From: Stomoxys calcitrans
Lineage: Eukaryota; Arthropoda; Insecta; Diptera; Muscidae
Assembly: GCF_963082655.1 (NCBI RefSeq)
Contig: NC_081553.1
Coordinates: 156,837,441 to 156,901,440 of the forward strand
Length of the DNA stretch: 64,000 nucleotides
Direction: 5' to 3'
The position numbers and the translations under genes are program-made. Below, piece after piece: positions 43,955-54,429 of the stretch. The stretch's first letter is position 1; each line of letters begins with the position of its first letter. The notes beneath the pieces were generated by a model. The model saw only the letters and a program-made list of their open reading frames with translations, made no database searches and was not told the DNA's origin.

Positions 43955-45786
43955 GTTAGGTTAAGTTGAAAAGAGGGTGCAGATATTAATCCGCCCCATG
44001 CCACTATGGACATACACCTAAGCCAGTAATCGGCTTGTTGTGCGCTCTAAAAGCTAGAAAGTAACCTCTAAAAAGAAAATTTTAAGTTAGGAATTCCGTG
44101 CTACTTACATAATCATGTCTAGAATTGTGTCTCCACCTATGTGCCGGTATCTGTTAGACGCGAAAGCCGGGCAATGACAAAGGAAATGCTCCAACGTCTC
44201 ATCATCTTCCCCGCATGCCCTACACATGCTATCACTTGCTGCACCGATTTTACATAAGTGAGCCCGTAGTCCTAAGTGAGCCCGTAGTCCCGTTATGGTA
44301 CCAATAGCTATACTGATCTCCTTCTTGATTCCTTTCAGTAATAGCCTCGTCTTCCCACGATCTGGATCCCCCAATAGGATTTTCGCCATCCTACAGACCG
44401 TTTCGCTGTTCCACAATGTTGCATGCGCATTCGTCGCCCACTCCATTAACTCGGAATGCGTCGTCCCGAATGGCTCCGGGTTAACCAAGTTTATTGACGG
44501 CAGTCCTCTGGCCTTCACTGCAAAATCGTCTGCCCTTTCATTTCGCCTTACGGATTATGGCCTTGCACCCAAACGATGCGGATTTTGATGAGGAGGCGTT
44601 AATCTCCTTCTTACACTGCAAGACTGTTCGTGACCTTGCCGCCCTGGTTGGTATTGCCCTTATGGCAATTTTACTGTCGGTAAAGACCCGTGATCGCCCG
44701 GATCTCCGCCTCAGGACCGTATTATGGTCAGGCAGTCTAAAACAGATCTCAGTCCCTGGATTCTCAATGTAAACCCCCAAGCCAACTCTGTCCTCTAGCT
44801 TTGATCCATCCGTGTAACATGATTTTCCAGATGGCATTACTAGGGTTCCGTCAATCCAAGAACGTGCCGATGGCAGCAGTGCCTCGCACTCCACTTCAAG
44901 GTTCATCTCAGGTATTCGATCGGAAACCTCTTCCCTTGCTTCCAGGTTTCCTATCGACGCCTCGATTATACGGCGATGGCATGAGCTGCTCCCATCCCCA
45001 ATCCATTCTCCCATCGCCTCAAGTCTCATGGCCGCAGGGGCTGCTCACACATAATCAGTATGTCAATGGGTCGGATATCTAGAATTGTCTCCAGTGCCCT
45101 AGTGGACGTGGCCCTCAACACTCCGCCTATGCCAAGACAACATGTTCTCTGAACCTTTTGTATGGTCTTTACGTTGCACTTTTTCTCCAAGCAGTCCACC
45201 AAACTACTGAGACGTAAGTAAGTATTGGTCTAATCGCGCTCCTGTAGAGCCAGTGGACTATCCTTGGACTCAGGCCCCATTTCGAGCCTACGACCCGTCT
45301 ACATAGTGCCCGACATCTGTGAGCCTTCTCAGTACGCTCCTGAATGTGACACTTCCAATTCAGTTTCCTGTCCCAGATCACACCTAAGTATTTCCCCTAG
45401 TCGTCTTATTGAGGAAACGTGGTGCGTTAAATTGGCCTACCTTCGTCTTCCTCGTGAACAGGCATATTTCTGTCTTCTCTGGGTTAACATTGAGACCTCA
45501 GGGTCTAGCCCAGTCATATGCCATATGCCAGACCCTTTCGGCCCTTCTGCATAGCTCGTTCGGATCCTTATCCCTTAGAAGTACCATAACAGTGTAGCAA
45601 ACGGTTTCAAATCCCTCCTTAGTCAGCATCCGTAATAGGTCATTAATGGTGGTCACGTTTTGGCCTCGAAGGATTTTTCTACGTTCCATGGTTTTGAGAA
45701 GAAAGGACTTAAGGCTTGTGGGTCTTTAGGCCTTTGGTGTCGCATAACTTGCCTTGCCGAGCTTGGGTATAAACACCACCCTTGTT
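43955..45786 (-). mobile_element. I-like element, copy 3a (large internal deletion)
   Basis: The 3' end at about 43955 carries the family 3' UTR and a TTAGGTTAAG-type tail. Order: RT remnant (45786-45498), thumb (45381-45169), RNase H (45029-44538), Cys/His tail (44518-44105). In the RT, motifs 1-2 (VFIPKLGKASYATPK, LKSFLLKTMERR) run directly into VTTINDLLRMLTKEGFETV, so everything from motif A to motif B is deleted. The YxDD box is also lost (CYTVMVLL). Confidence 0.86.
44105..45029 (-). pseudogene. I-like copy 3a: RNase H and Cys/His tail
   Basis: CYTDGSKLEDRVGLGVYIEN keeps the first Asp. The Glu helix is scrambled (VLRRRSGRSR). VFTDSKIAIRAIPTRAARSR keeps another Asp. The WVPGH end is damaged near 44540. 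The tail CRACGEDDETLEHFLCHCPA then FASNRYRHIGGD is intact. A 17-bp direct repeat (GTGAGCCCGTAGTCC, twice near 44258-44290) duplicates 'LRAHL'. Confidence 0.86.
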
Positions 45787-46830
45787 TAGTACCGACTGCT
45801 TCGCTGTTCCACGGTGTTCCGTGCGCATTCGTCGCCCACGCCCTTAATTCGGACTGCGTCGACCCGAAAGGCTTCGGGTTTACCAAGTTTTTTGATGGCT
45901 TTGCTCTGGCCTTTACCGATAAATCGTTTGCCCTTTCATTCCCCCCTTACCCCGTTATGGCACGGCACCCGAACGATGCGGTTTGTGCCATTATCAGAGA
46001 TGGCGTTAATCTCCTTTTTATATTCCAAGATTGATCGTGATCTTACCGTCCTTGTTGTTATTGCCCTTATAGCCATTTTACTCTCCGAAAAGATATTCAC
46101 ACTCGACGTTTTCTTGTTAGCACCACACCACCTCACGCATCCCGTGATCGCCCGGATCTCCGCCTGCAGGACCGTATTATGGTCAAGCAGTCTAAAACAA
46201 ATGTCAGTACTTGGATTCTCAATGAAGACATCCAGGCCCACTCTGTCCTGTAGCTTTGATCCATCCGTCTAACATTATTTTTCAGATGACAGTTCTAGGG
46301 TTCCGTCAGTCCAAAACTGTGCCCCAGTCATCAGTGCCTCGCACTCGACTTTAAGTGTCGTCTCAGGTATCCGATCGGAAACCACTTTCCATTTTCCAGG
46401 TTTCATATCGTCGCCTCGGCTATACCGCGATGATATGAGCTGCTCCAATCCTCAATCAATTCTCCCTTCGTCTTAAGTCTCTTGGCCGCACTGGTTGCCT
46501 AACACTCACACTCCAGGCTTCAGTGCCAAGCTTCGCTTATGCCAAGAAAACATGTTCTCTGAACCTGTTGTATTACGCTAATGTTGCACAAAAAGTCCAT
46601 AGCAGTCCACTAAACTACTGAGGCGTAAGTAAGTATTGGTCTAACACGCTCCTGTAGAGCAAGTAAACAATTCTCGGATTCAGGTCCCTTTTCGAGCCTA
46701 CGGCCCGCTATATATTGCCCAACATTAGAGAGCCTTCTCAGTACGCTCTTGAATGTGATACTTCCAATTAAGTTTCCTATCCAAGATCACTCTTAAGTAT
46801 TTGACCTTGTCAGATATAGAATTCTTTTGG
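45787..46830 (-). mobile_element. I-like element, copy 3b, fused head-to-tail to 3a
   Basis: Second copy on the same strand. Thumb-region text (46830-46300), RNase H 46241-45936 (LQAEIRAITGCVRWCG keeps the Glu; IFSESKMAIRAI has Glu for Asp; VPCHNGV for VPGHSGV), then VNPKPFGSTQSELRAWATNA, stopping at 45800. It joins copy 3a's RT there. The C-terminal tail and 3' UTR of 3b are missing. Confidence 0.82.
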
Positions 46831-46894
46831 TTCTTACAGCGAATTTTTTGCTGTTGTTACTAACAAATTTATCTAAATGTAGCTTTATTCGTTC

Positions 46895-47030
46895 GATCGC
46901 TATAGTGATTTCGACAAAAGGACGGACATGGCTAGATCGACTTAGAATGTCAAGTCGATCAAGAATATATATTCTTTATGAGGTCGCAGATCAATATTTC
47001 GAAGTGTTACAAACTAATCTCAGAGAAATT
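46895..47030 (-). mobile_element. Family A 5'-end fragment
   Basis: GGACGGACATGGCTAGATCG, GATCAAGAATATATAT, then ATATTTCGAAGTGTTACAAA match the core and 5' block of family A in reverse. The terminus is missing. Confidence 0.75.
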
Positions 47031-47099
47031 TTTTAGTAAAAAGGTAACAAATTTTGATGTAACAACAGAAGTACTACTGAAATGGGAAAACTATAATTT

Positions 47100-47703
47100 T
47101 TAGTTACAACAGCAAAGATGATATAGAGAAAGCAGTCAAATTATTCAGCGACGTTTTAACTAACGCGACTACGGTAGTTTCCACAAAAGCAAATGACTTC
47201 AATCTGTGGAAAGCCACAAAAAGCATGCGTAGACCCATTACTCGCCAATCTCCAGCTCGTTTGGGATCTGGCTCCTGAACAAAGAGTGAAGAAGGGATAG
47301 TTAACGTTTTTGCAAATTACCTTGAAAAAGTTTTCACACCTAATGACACTCCAAATAGTTTCGTTCTTCCAAACCTTCAAACTATATCTTTTGAATCCTC
47401 TGCAGTAAATACAGTTAACAATCCATTACGTTTGACGCTTCATGAAATCGAATTATCAATAAAAGATTTGAAGTCCAAGAAATCGCCAGGTGGCGATGGT
47501 ATTAACGCAAAAGGATAAAAGAACTCCCGCAATCAGCTGTTAAAATATTATTGTTCATCTTCAACAGCATATTACGTCTAGGATATTTTCCCCAATCTTG
47601 GAAACGATCTGAAATAATAATGATCCAGTAACCCGGCAATGAACCTACACAAATAAAGTCTACTATCTATTTTATCAAAATTGTTTGAACAAAAATTACT
47701 GAC
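47100..47703 (+). pseudogene. Jockey-like LINE, region before and into RT
   Basis: Plus-strand peptides in shifting frames: LWKATKSMRRPITRQSPA, EGIVNVFANYLEKVFTPND, HEIELSIKDLKSKKSPGGDG (entry to RT), LLFIFNSILRLGYFPQSWKR and SEIIMI. There are stops at 'GSGS*' and after IIMI. It is cut at 47703 by family A copy A7. After A7 (48668-48775) a short frame ends DHPRISLIDLFLNNHIKK and may be the C-terminal end of the same element after a deletion. Confidence 0.83.
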
Positions 47704-48666
47704 AACAAGTAAAAGCGTGCTAAGTTCGGCCGTGCCGAATCTTTGTCGAGTTCTTTTCCCGGCATCCTTTCTTAGGCAAAAAAAGGATATAAGAAAAGAT
47801 TTGCTCTGCTATTAGAGCGATATCAAGATAGGTAGATAAGACCTGTGTAAAAGGTCAGCCAATTCGAAAAACAATTGCGCCCTTTGGGGGCTCAAGAAGT
47901 AAAATAGAGAGATCGATTTATATGGGAGCTGTATCAGGCTACAACCGATTCAGACCATAATAAATACGTATGTTGATGGTCATGAGAGGATCCGTCGTAC
48001 AAAATTTCAGCCAAATCGGATAATTCTTGCGCCCTTTAATGGCTTAAGAAGTCAAAACCCCAGTTCGGTTTATATGGCAGCTATATCGGGTTGTGGACCG
48101 ATTTGAACCATTCTTAATACAGTTGTTGAAAGTCATAACAAAACACGCCATGCAATATTTCAGCTAAATCGCATAGCAATTGCTCCCTGTAAAGGCTCAG
48201 GTAGTCAAGACCCAAGATCGGTTTATATGGCAGCTATAAGAGGTTATAGACCGATTTGAACTATTCTTAGCACAGTTGTTGAAAGTCATAACAAAACGCC
48301 TCATGCAAAATTTCAGCCAAATCGAATAGGAATTGCGTTCTCTTGTGGCTCAAGAAGTCAAGACCTCAGATCGGTTTATATGGCAGCTATATCAGGTTAT
48401 GGAAGTCACAACAAAACACGTCGTGCAAAATTTCAGCCAAATCGGATAGGAATTACGCACTCTAGACGCTCAAGAAGTCAAGACTCCAGATAGGTTTATT
48501 TGACAGCTATATCAAACGTGGACCGATATAGCCCATTTACAATCTCAACCGACCTACACTAGTAAGAATATATATACCTTATGGGGTCTTAGACGAATAT
48601 TTCGAGGAGTTACAAACAGAATGACGGAATTAATATAGCCCCATCCTATGGTGGAGGGTATAAAAA
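47704..48666 (-). mobile_element. Family A element, copy A7, inserted in a jockey-like LINE
   Basis: Starts AACAAGTAAAAGCGTGC, hairpin TTCGGCCGTGCCGAA (stem shortened by one pair). The TATACCCTCCACCAT block is deleted (text jumps from GAATC to TTTGTCGAG). About four units. The GACR array is also gone. Ends ATGGTGGAGGGTATAAAAA. Lost blocks suggest slippage or recombination inside the element. Confidence 0.88.
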
Positions 48667-49189
48667 CAGAACTTATTAGCCTTATAAGAACAGTTGTGTG
48701 ACCACCCTCGTATCTCACTCATTGATTTGTTTTTAAATAATCACATTAAAAAAGAAAGAAAATAGCTTTCCGAAAATCTCTCCATTCGTGCGTGGTACAA
48801 TTTTAGACGCAAAACGCTCTGTATGTGACATACATTTCTTACGGATAAGTGTTGCTTTAAATGAAAACCAAGCACTTATGTGTTAAAAACAATAAGTTGC
48901 GAGTAAACATATTTTAGAATTTACAACATCATTACATCAAGCATCTTATTACTTTTTAACATTTTCCGAAAAGTGTTAATTGTATGTTGTTCAAACATAC
49001 GAGTTCTGTACAAAAAGAATGGCATATTTGTATTTCTTCAGGACGTCTTTGTGTATTCATGAATAAATATTTTGTACGTTGCTTTTGTCTGACGAATATG
49101 TCGGATATTTCTTGATAGCAGGAAGATTTATAGTCGTGTCAGGTTTGTTCACAAAGTATGGCGAACTTTTAAGATGAGAGTTGAGCTCA
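48667..49189. other. Spacer
   Basis: Apart from the possible jockey C-terminus up to about 48775, nothing is recognised. Confidence 0.4.
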
Positions 49190-49790
49190 ATACTCTATAG
49201 CGGAAGATCGGTCTGTACGGCAGCTATAGCCACATATAGTCCGATCTGGATCATATTCAACAAATAGGTGTAGAGGGTTATGGAATGAAAAATCTTCTTA
49301 TGGGCTCAATACCCTATATCTGGACATCGGCCTATATGGCAGCTATATCCAAATATGGCCCTATCTAGACGATATTCAGCAAAAGGGTGTTAAGGTTAAT
49401 CGAAACTCACTGTGCCGAATTTTATTGAAATCGGATGAGAAATGTTCCTTTTAAAGGTTCAATACGCTATATCGAGAGATCGGTATATATGGCAGTTATA
49501 TCCAAATATGGTAAGATCTGGACCACATTTGACAGGAATAGGTAGGGGTCTACCAGAACTCACTGTGATAAATTTGATCGAATTAGGGTAATAAGTGGAT
49601 ATTTTATGGCCTATATCGGGAGATCGGTTTATTGGGTAGCTATATCCACACTTCACAGAAATTGTTAGAGGTCAACCAGAACTAACAATACCAAATTTCA
49701 TCAAAATCGGATTGCCTCAAGATTTTAAGTATGGAGATCGGATTGATATAGCGTCTATATATAACCAAATTCCGATTTTATGAGATCAGA
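49190..49790 (-). mobile_element. Family B-like internal repeats, diverged
   Basis: Four reverse-orientation units (GGCAGCTATATCCAAATATG; TCACTGTGCCGAATTTTATT; 'AGATCGGTATATATGGCAG') of about 150 bp. No termini. Confidence 0.75.
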
Positions 49791-49862
49791 AGGTTTATTT
49801 GCAAAATGGTTTTATACCCAAGATATCTGCAAAACTATAAATACCTAGCTTTTGCACATAAA

Positions 49863-49887
49863 TGGGTAAATACCCGGTATTTACCCA
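49863..49887. repeat. 25-nt near-perfect palindrome
   Basis: TGGGTAAATACC-C-GGTATTTACCCA: 12-bp arms with a single central base, followed by further ACCCAAT and TACCCA words to 49926. Confidence 0.95.
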
Positions 49888-49955
49888 ATTTACCGATAAT
49901 ACCCAATAATTTGGTTATCTACCCATCGCCCATCATTACGAATTTTGTGTATCTT

Positions 49956-50105
49956 AAGTGCAATGTAAAAACTTCTCCAAAAAGAGGTGTCGCACTGCTG
50001 CACGCCGTTCGGACTCGGCTATAAAAAGGAGGCCCCTTATCACTGAGCTTGAACTTGAATCGGACGGCACTCATTGTTATGTGAGAAGTTTGTCCTTCTC
50101 AATAA
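49956..50105 (+). repeat. SINE 3' body fragment
   Basis: CAATGTAAAAACTTCTCC, AGAGGTGTCGCACTGC, TATAAAAAGGAGGCC, CTTGAATCGGACGGCACTCA: body of the tRNA-derived SINE without its head. Confidence 0.72.
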
Positions 50106-50149
50106 ACCAACCTGAGCCATAAACGACACGGACTTCGATAAGCCTAATA

Positions 50150-50475
50150 TAAGTCACTGTGTCAAATTTCAGTGAATACGGATTATAAATGCGCCTTTTA
50201 TGGGGCCAAGACTTTAAATCGGTCTACATGGCAGCTATATCCAAATCTGGACCGATTTTGGTCAAGTTGCAGAAAAATGTCGAAGAGCCTAACACAACGC
50301 ACTGTCCCAAATATCGGCGAAATCGGACAATAAATGCACCTTTATAGCTATATCCATTTCAACAGACAGACGGACAGACGGACGGACATGTCTAGATCGT
50401 CTTAGATTTTTCGATGTGTTGCAAACGGAAAGACAAAATGAATATACCCCCATCCTTCGGTGGTGGGTATAACAA
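50150..50475 (-). mobile_element. Family B element, copy B4, 5' part
   Basis: Two reverse units ending in CAGACAGACGGACAGACGG and GACATGTCTAGATCG, then GAATATACCCCCATCC and GGTGGTGGGTATAAC, the B 5' terminus. The TA core is deleted. Confidence 0.83.
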
Positions 50476-51164
50476 ACAAAATTCACAAAACATTAAAAAT
50501 GTCAATACTTGCCATTCATAAGTTAGACATAGGAGTACAAACTTAACGCAACAAAACAATCGATTGCACGAAAATTTTAAAATTATGTTTTTACAGACCT
50601 CGTATTCAATGGTTACCACATCCCCTGATGTGTCTTTTTACACTGATAGAAAAAAATTCAATTTGCTTTTATTATGAGAATTTTATTTTATCCACATTAT
50701 TTGCAAACAGTTTTAAAAGCATTTGGAATTAATTTAATAAGAGACGAAGCATATTGTCAAGAATTGACAGTGCCATGTTCATAGTCTTGTCATCGCGGCA
50801 AAAGTTTTGTTTGGCTTTGTATTTAAAATATTATCGGCATTAAGCCTAGTACTGACTGACTTTTGTCAAAACGCATTAAAAAAAATGTGACGGCACCGAG
50901 TTTCTATGAGCAAAATAATGAACTTGGATCAAAGCTGTAGGACGAAGTAGGCCTGTGGTCCATATTGAGAATCCAGGACTGTTTCTCACACTCAGAATGC
51001 GGAGTCGGAGTCGAAAAAATTATCTCGACTCCAACTGCGGAGACGAATCTACCAACATGGGTATATTAACCAATTTATTTTATTATTACTCCACTACCAT
51101 ATCCATAGTTATATCTAAACAGGGTCTATTCTCGATCATGTTTTATTCTGATTTCGGTTTCAGC
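50476..51164. other. Unassigned spacer
   Basis: No domain. 51001-51046 contains GGAGTCGGAGTCGA and its partner TCGACTCC, a small hairpin. Confidence 0.45.
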
Positions 51165-51291
51165 GAAATCAGGCAATAAATCTCCTTTTTATGGGATAAA
51201 GATCCTAAATTGGAAGAACGGTCTATATGGCAGCTATATCTATATAGTTTGATCTGGACCATATTTGGGTTGGATGTCGGGAGGCTTAATC
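51165..51291 (-). mobile_element. Family B element B5, left part (split by X)
   Basis: One reverse unit (CGAAATCAGGCAATAAATCT; 'GGTCTATATGGCAGCTATAT'). It continues at 52764 beyond the inserted X element. Confidence 0.75.
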
Positions 51292-51930
51292 TTTTTTTAT
51301 ATAAAAATCAATTTTTGTTTGTTTGTTTGTTTATTTGTATGTTTGTGTGTTCCTTATAGACTTAAAAACGGCTGAACCGATTTTCTTGAAATTTTCACAG
51401 ATGGTGCATAATGACCCCGTGGTGAAAATAGCCAAAACACATATTTACCCACCATGTCAATGTGAGGCTTAAATGAAAGGTATTGGGGGGTAGAGCAAGA
51501 ATTGATACCCATTTTCACAAGAATTGATATCCAAAATACCCCACAAACAGCAATTTTTTAGTGACCATCGCAATATGGGGCTCAAATAAAGGTTTTTGGG
51601 AGTAGAATACAAATTTGATATCCGAATGTAGGACCATGTATTTAGGGCATCACCCTTTTCCCAAAACACCCCCGAAGGAAACAAATTTTCAACCATGTCA
51701 GTATGTGGCGCAAATAAAAAGTATTTGAGATTAGAAAACGAATTTGATAACCTATTTTGGGGCCTGTAAACTCCTCTTAAGCCAATGGCAATATGGGGTT
51801 TAAATAAATGGTATTTGAGAGAAAAGCACGATGCTGATACTTTTTCTGGGCCACCTCTCCCCCAGGGGAGAGGTGGTCCCCAAAAACACCACTAAATCAG
51901 ACATCATGAGAATATCGGGCTGCAATTAAG

Positions 51931-52531
51931 TAAAGGGTGATTTTTTTGAGGTTAGGATTTTCATGCATTAGTATTTGACAGATCACGTGGGATTTCAGAC
52001 ATGGTGTCAAAGAGAAAGATGCTCAGTATGCTTTGACATTTCATCATGAATAGACTTACTAACGAGCAACGCTTGCAAATCATTGAATTTTATTACCAAA
52101 ATCAGTGTTCGGTTCGAAATGTGTTCATTCACCGTTCAGCGATGAGGCTCATTTCTGGTTGAATGGCTACGTAAATAAGCAAAATTGCCGCATTTGGAGT
52201 GAAGAACAACCAGAAGCCGTTCAAGAACTGCCCATGCATCCCGAAAAATGCACTGTTTGGTGTGGTTTGTACGCTGGTGGAATCATTGGACCGTATTTTT
52301 TCAAAGATGCTGTTGGACGCAACGTTACGGTGAATGAACACATTTCGAACCGAACACTGATTTTGGTAATAAAATTCAATGATTTGCAAGCGTTGCTCCT
52401 TAGTAAGTCTATTCATGATGAAATGTCAAAGCATACTGAGCATCTTTCTCTTTGACACCATGTCTGAAATCCCACGTGATCTGTCAAATACTAATGCATG
52501 AAAATCCTAACCTCAAAAAAATCACCCTTTA
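51931..52531. mobile_element. Foldback (snap-back) Tc1/mariner derivative
   Basis: About 600 bp with inverted arms of about 205 bp (51931-52135 and 52327-52531) flanked by and including TA. The arms begin TAAAGGGTGATTTTTTTGAG. Each arm includes the terminus plus the transposase start (frame MNRLTNEQRLQIIEFYYQ on the left; the same frame in reverse on the right). The 190-bp middle encodes an internal transposase piece: DEAHFWLNGYVNKQNCRIWS, with the first catalytic Asp of the DDE/D triad, then MHPEKCTVWCGLYAGGIIGP. No functional transposase is possible. Transcripts would form a long hairpin. Confidence 0.9.
52136..52326 (+). pseudogene. Internal transposase fragment in the foldback mariner
   Basis: Open frame within the loop of the foldback element: SDEAHFWLNGYVNK near its start and CTVWCGLYAGGIIGPYFF later. 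It covers the region around the first catalytic Asp of Tc1/mariner transposases; the second and third catalytic residues are absent. Confidence 0.88.
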
Positions 52532-52763
52532 TTTTAAGAATGTAGTACACCTTACATCCAAACTTAAATTCGTAGACCTATAAAGATCATATGGGATTCA
52601 GATAAAAGCACTTATATTGTTAAATTGTTAGTCAAGCGATATACTATTTTCGTATCATGGTATTTCACTAAAAGATCTTTAATTGTCGAAAATAAATATT
52701 CCAAGGAAACTTTTGTTCCATATAAAGTAAAAGAAGGCAGCGAAGCCGGCCCGGATCAGCTAG

Positions 52764-52950
52764 TAATAATAAAACTCAATTTTTGAAGGCTGTAGAGTGA
52801 TTACAACAGACGGACAGACACACGGAAATCATTAAATTGCCTTAGAATTTTACGACGATCCGAAATGTTTATACTTTGTAGGGTCGGAAATGGATATATC
52901 TATGTGTTGCAAACGGAATGACTAAATCAATATACCACCCTATCAGAGAA
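52764..52950 (-). mobile_element. Family B element B5, right part (5' end)
   Basis: CAACAGACGGACAGAC, TTAGAATTTTACGACGATC, then GGGTCGGAAATGGATATATC and TTGCAAACGGAATGACT form the B 5' block in reverse. Together with 51165-51291 it makes one element interrupted by X. Confidence 0.8.
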
Positions 52951-53204
52951 CAGATTGCCTTTATAACGCATTCATGTTTTCGTTGCGTTTGACTAGCCTT
53001 CATTCAACAATAGCAAGTAATGGCGATGCTTTCAAATGCACTCATTCGATTGCTTTTTTAAGCATTTCTTATACAGCCGTTACACCACAAGCAACAAAAT
53101 GAAAGCTGCCATACTAAAAATAAGAGATGAATCGTACCATTCGCTCAATATTCGTTGACATTTTGGTGTGGTGTGAAACATGGAGTTAGAAATTTTAGAA
53201 AAAA
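52951..53204. other. Unassigned spacer
   Basis: Nothing recognised. Confidence 0.35.
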
Positions 53205-53930
53205 TTAAAACCCCCATGTCTTAACGGCACCGCCCAAAATCAAAAGGAGATCGATTGGGGCAATATGGAACTCAAATGAAAGTTATTTGAGAGTAGAGTA
53301 CGAATATCATCTAAAAAATTGGCCGGGCCAAGCCCAAAACGATTATGCCAATATGGGAATCAAATGATCAAATATGACATTAAAAACGAGGTCTAAGAAA
53401 AGGGGCGTCGCCTCAACCCCCTAAGCCAGTCCCCAAATCGTAATATCAGCTGGTCAAGCTATTTGATAATAGATTACGAATATGGAACCAAAATTCGTGT
53501 CCAAGTATCTGGGTGGCGCCCTAACCCCTAAAGGCATCCCAAATAGGTTAACTGACCAATCGTGACAATGTGGGGATCAAGTGATGTAGCATAAGGCAGT
53601 TGAAATCGGGGAATTTTTCGAAGGAGATGTATACTCTCTTAAAAGCCGCCCACCCCAAAAAGCACTCCTTTTATTCATGGTAAAATGGGGTTCAAAGGAA
53701 ACGTACTTTGAAATAGAACATGGAGTCCGCTTCTGCAGGCAAATGCCTGGGTTTCCGCCACACGCCCAAATAGGACATACTTACCGTACATGGCAATATG
53801 AGGTGGGGCGGGCTGTCAAACACATTCAAACTATTTTGGATGTGCTTTTGGGATCAAAATTCTTTTGGCATTCTCTTCACCAATACCTTTCCCTATTCTA
53901 TGGTGGTGTGTACAACAGAAATTAACGAAG
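53205..53930 (+). mobile_element. X-family units, degraded
   Basis: GGGGCAATATGGAACTCAAA, TATTTGAGAGTAGAGTACGA, GACAATGTGGGGATCAAGTG and C-tract words mark about four degenerate X units. No termini. Confidence 0.68.
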
Positions 53931-54120
53931 TATTTAAAAAGATTCCCTTTGAGAGCTATAAGTCTTTATTCAAGCAACACTAAAAAGATTCACACCATGC
54001 ATATTCGTTGCCTTTGAGAGTGTTAAGAGAGATAAATAAGGCAATGCACGGCTTTCGTCATATTCTCTTTCCATTTATAGTGGACCTATTTGGCCCATTT
54101 ACAATCCCAACCCAGTTCAT
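53931..54120. other. Spacer with short direct repeat
   Basis: CCTTTGAGAG with AAAAAGATTC occurs at 53938-53955 and again near 53975-54022. 54085-54118 looks like a scrap of family A in reverse (GGCCCATTTACAATCCCAAC). Confidence 0.5.
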
Positions 54121-54238
54121 ATTCAATATTCTTTGTTTGCCTATAAAGAGATACCGCGCAAAGAACTTGACAAATGTGATCCATGCTGGAGGGTATATAA
54201 AGTTCGGTCCGGCCGAACTTAGCACGCTCTTTCTTGTT
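54121..54238 (+). mobile_element. Family A 3' terminus, solo
   Basis: GGAGGGTATATAAAG, hairpin TTCGGTCCGGCCGAA (54203-54217), CTTAGCACGCTCTTTCTTGTT. Only the last about 120 bp of an element. Confidence 0.85.
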
Positions 54239-54429
54239 AATTTTCACTTCGAATTTTGTTTAAATATATTCGGTTAACAAAGTTTCGGCAGCTTCATAAT
54301 TAAAAGAAGAGTTATCCAGACAAAGTTGGACAAGGTTAAACTTTTTAGAGTAATTGCCATTTTAGACTATCACTTTTTTGGTATTTCATATATGAATGAT
54401 GGAACATTGTTATAGCATCCACTTATAAA
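54239..54429. other. Unassigned spacer
   Basis: Nothing recognised. Confidence 0.35.

Larger units (their letters stand above)
51292..52763 (+). mobile_element. X-family element, full-length reference copy (carries a foldback mariner)
   Basis: Has both ends. The start is CTTTTTTTATATAAAAATCA followed by a TTTG-rich stretch, then AAACGGCTGAACCGATTTTC. There are about five G-tract units to 51900, and a 3' part from 52532 (CTTACATCCAAACTTAAATT). The last bases are GGCAGCGAAGCCGGCCCGG then ATCAGCTAGT. Non-coding. Interrupted at 51931-52531 by a mariner derivative. The CTAG end next to a GC palindrome resembles a Helitron 3' end, but this is inference. The same 3' end, reversed, is at 28538 and 63077. 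Confidence 0.82.
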
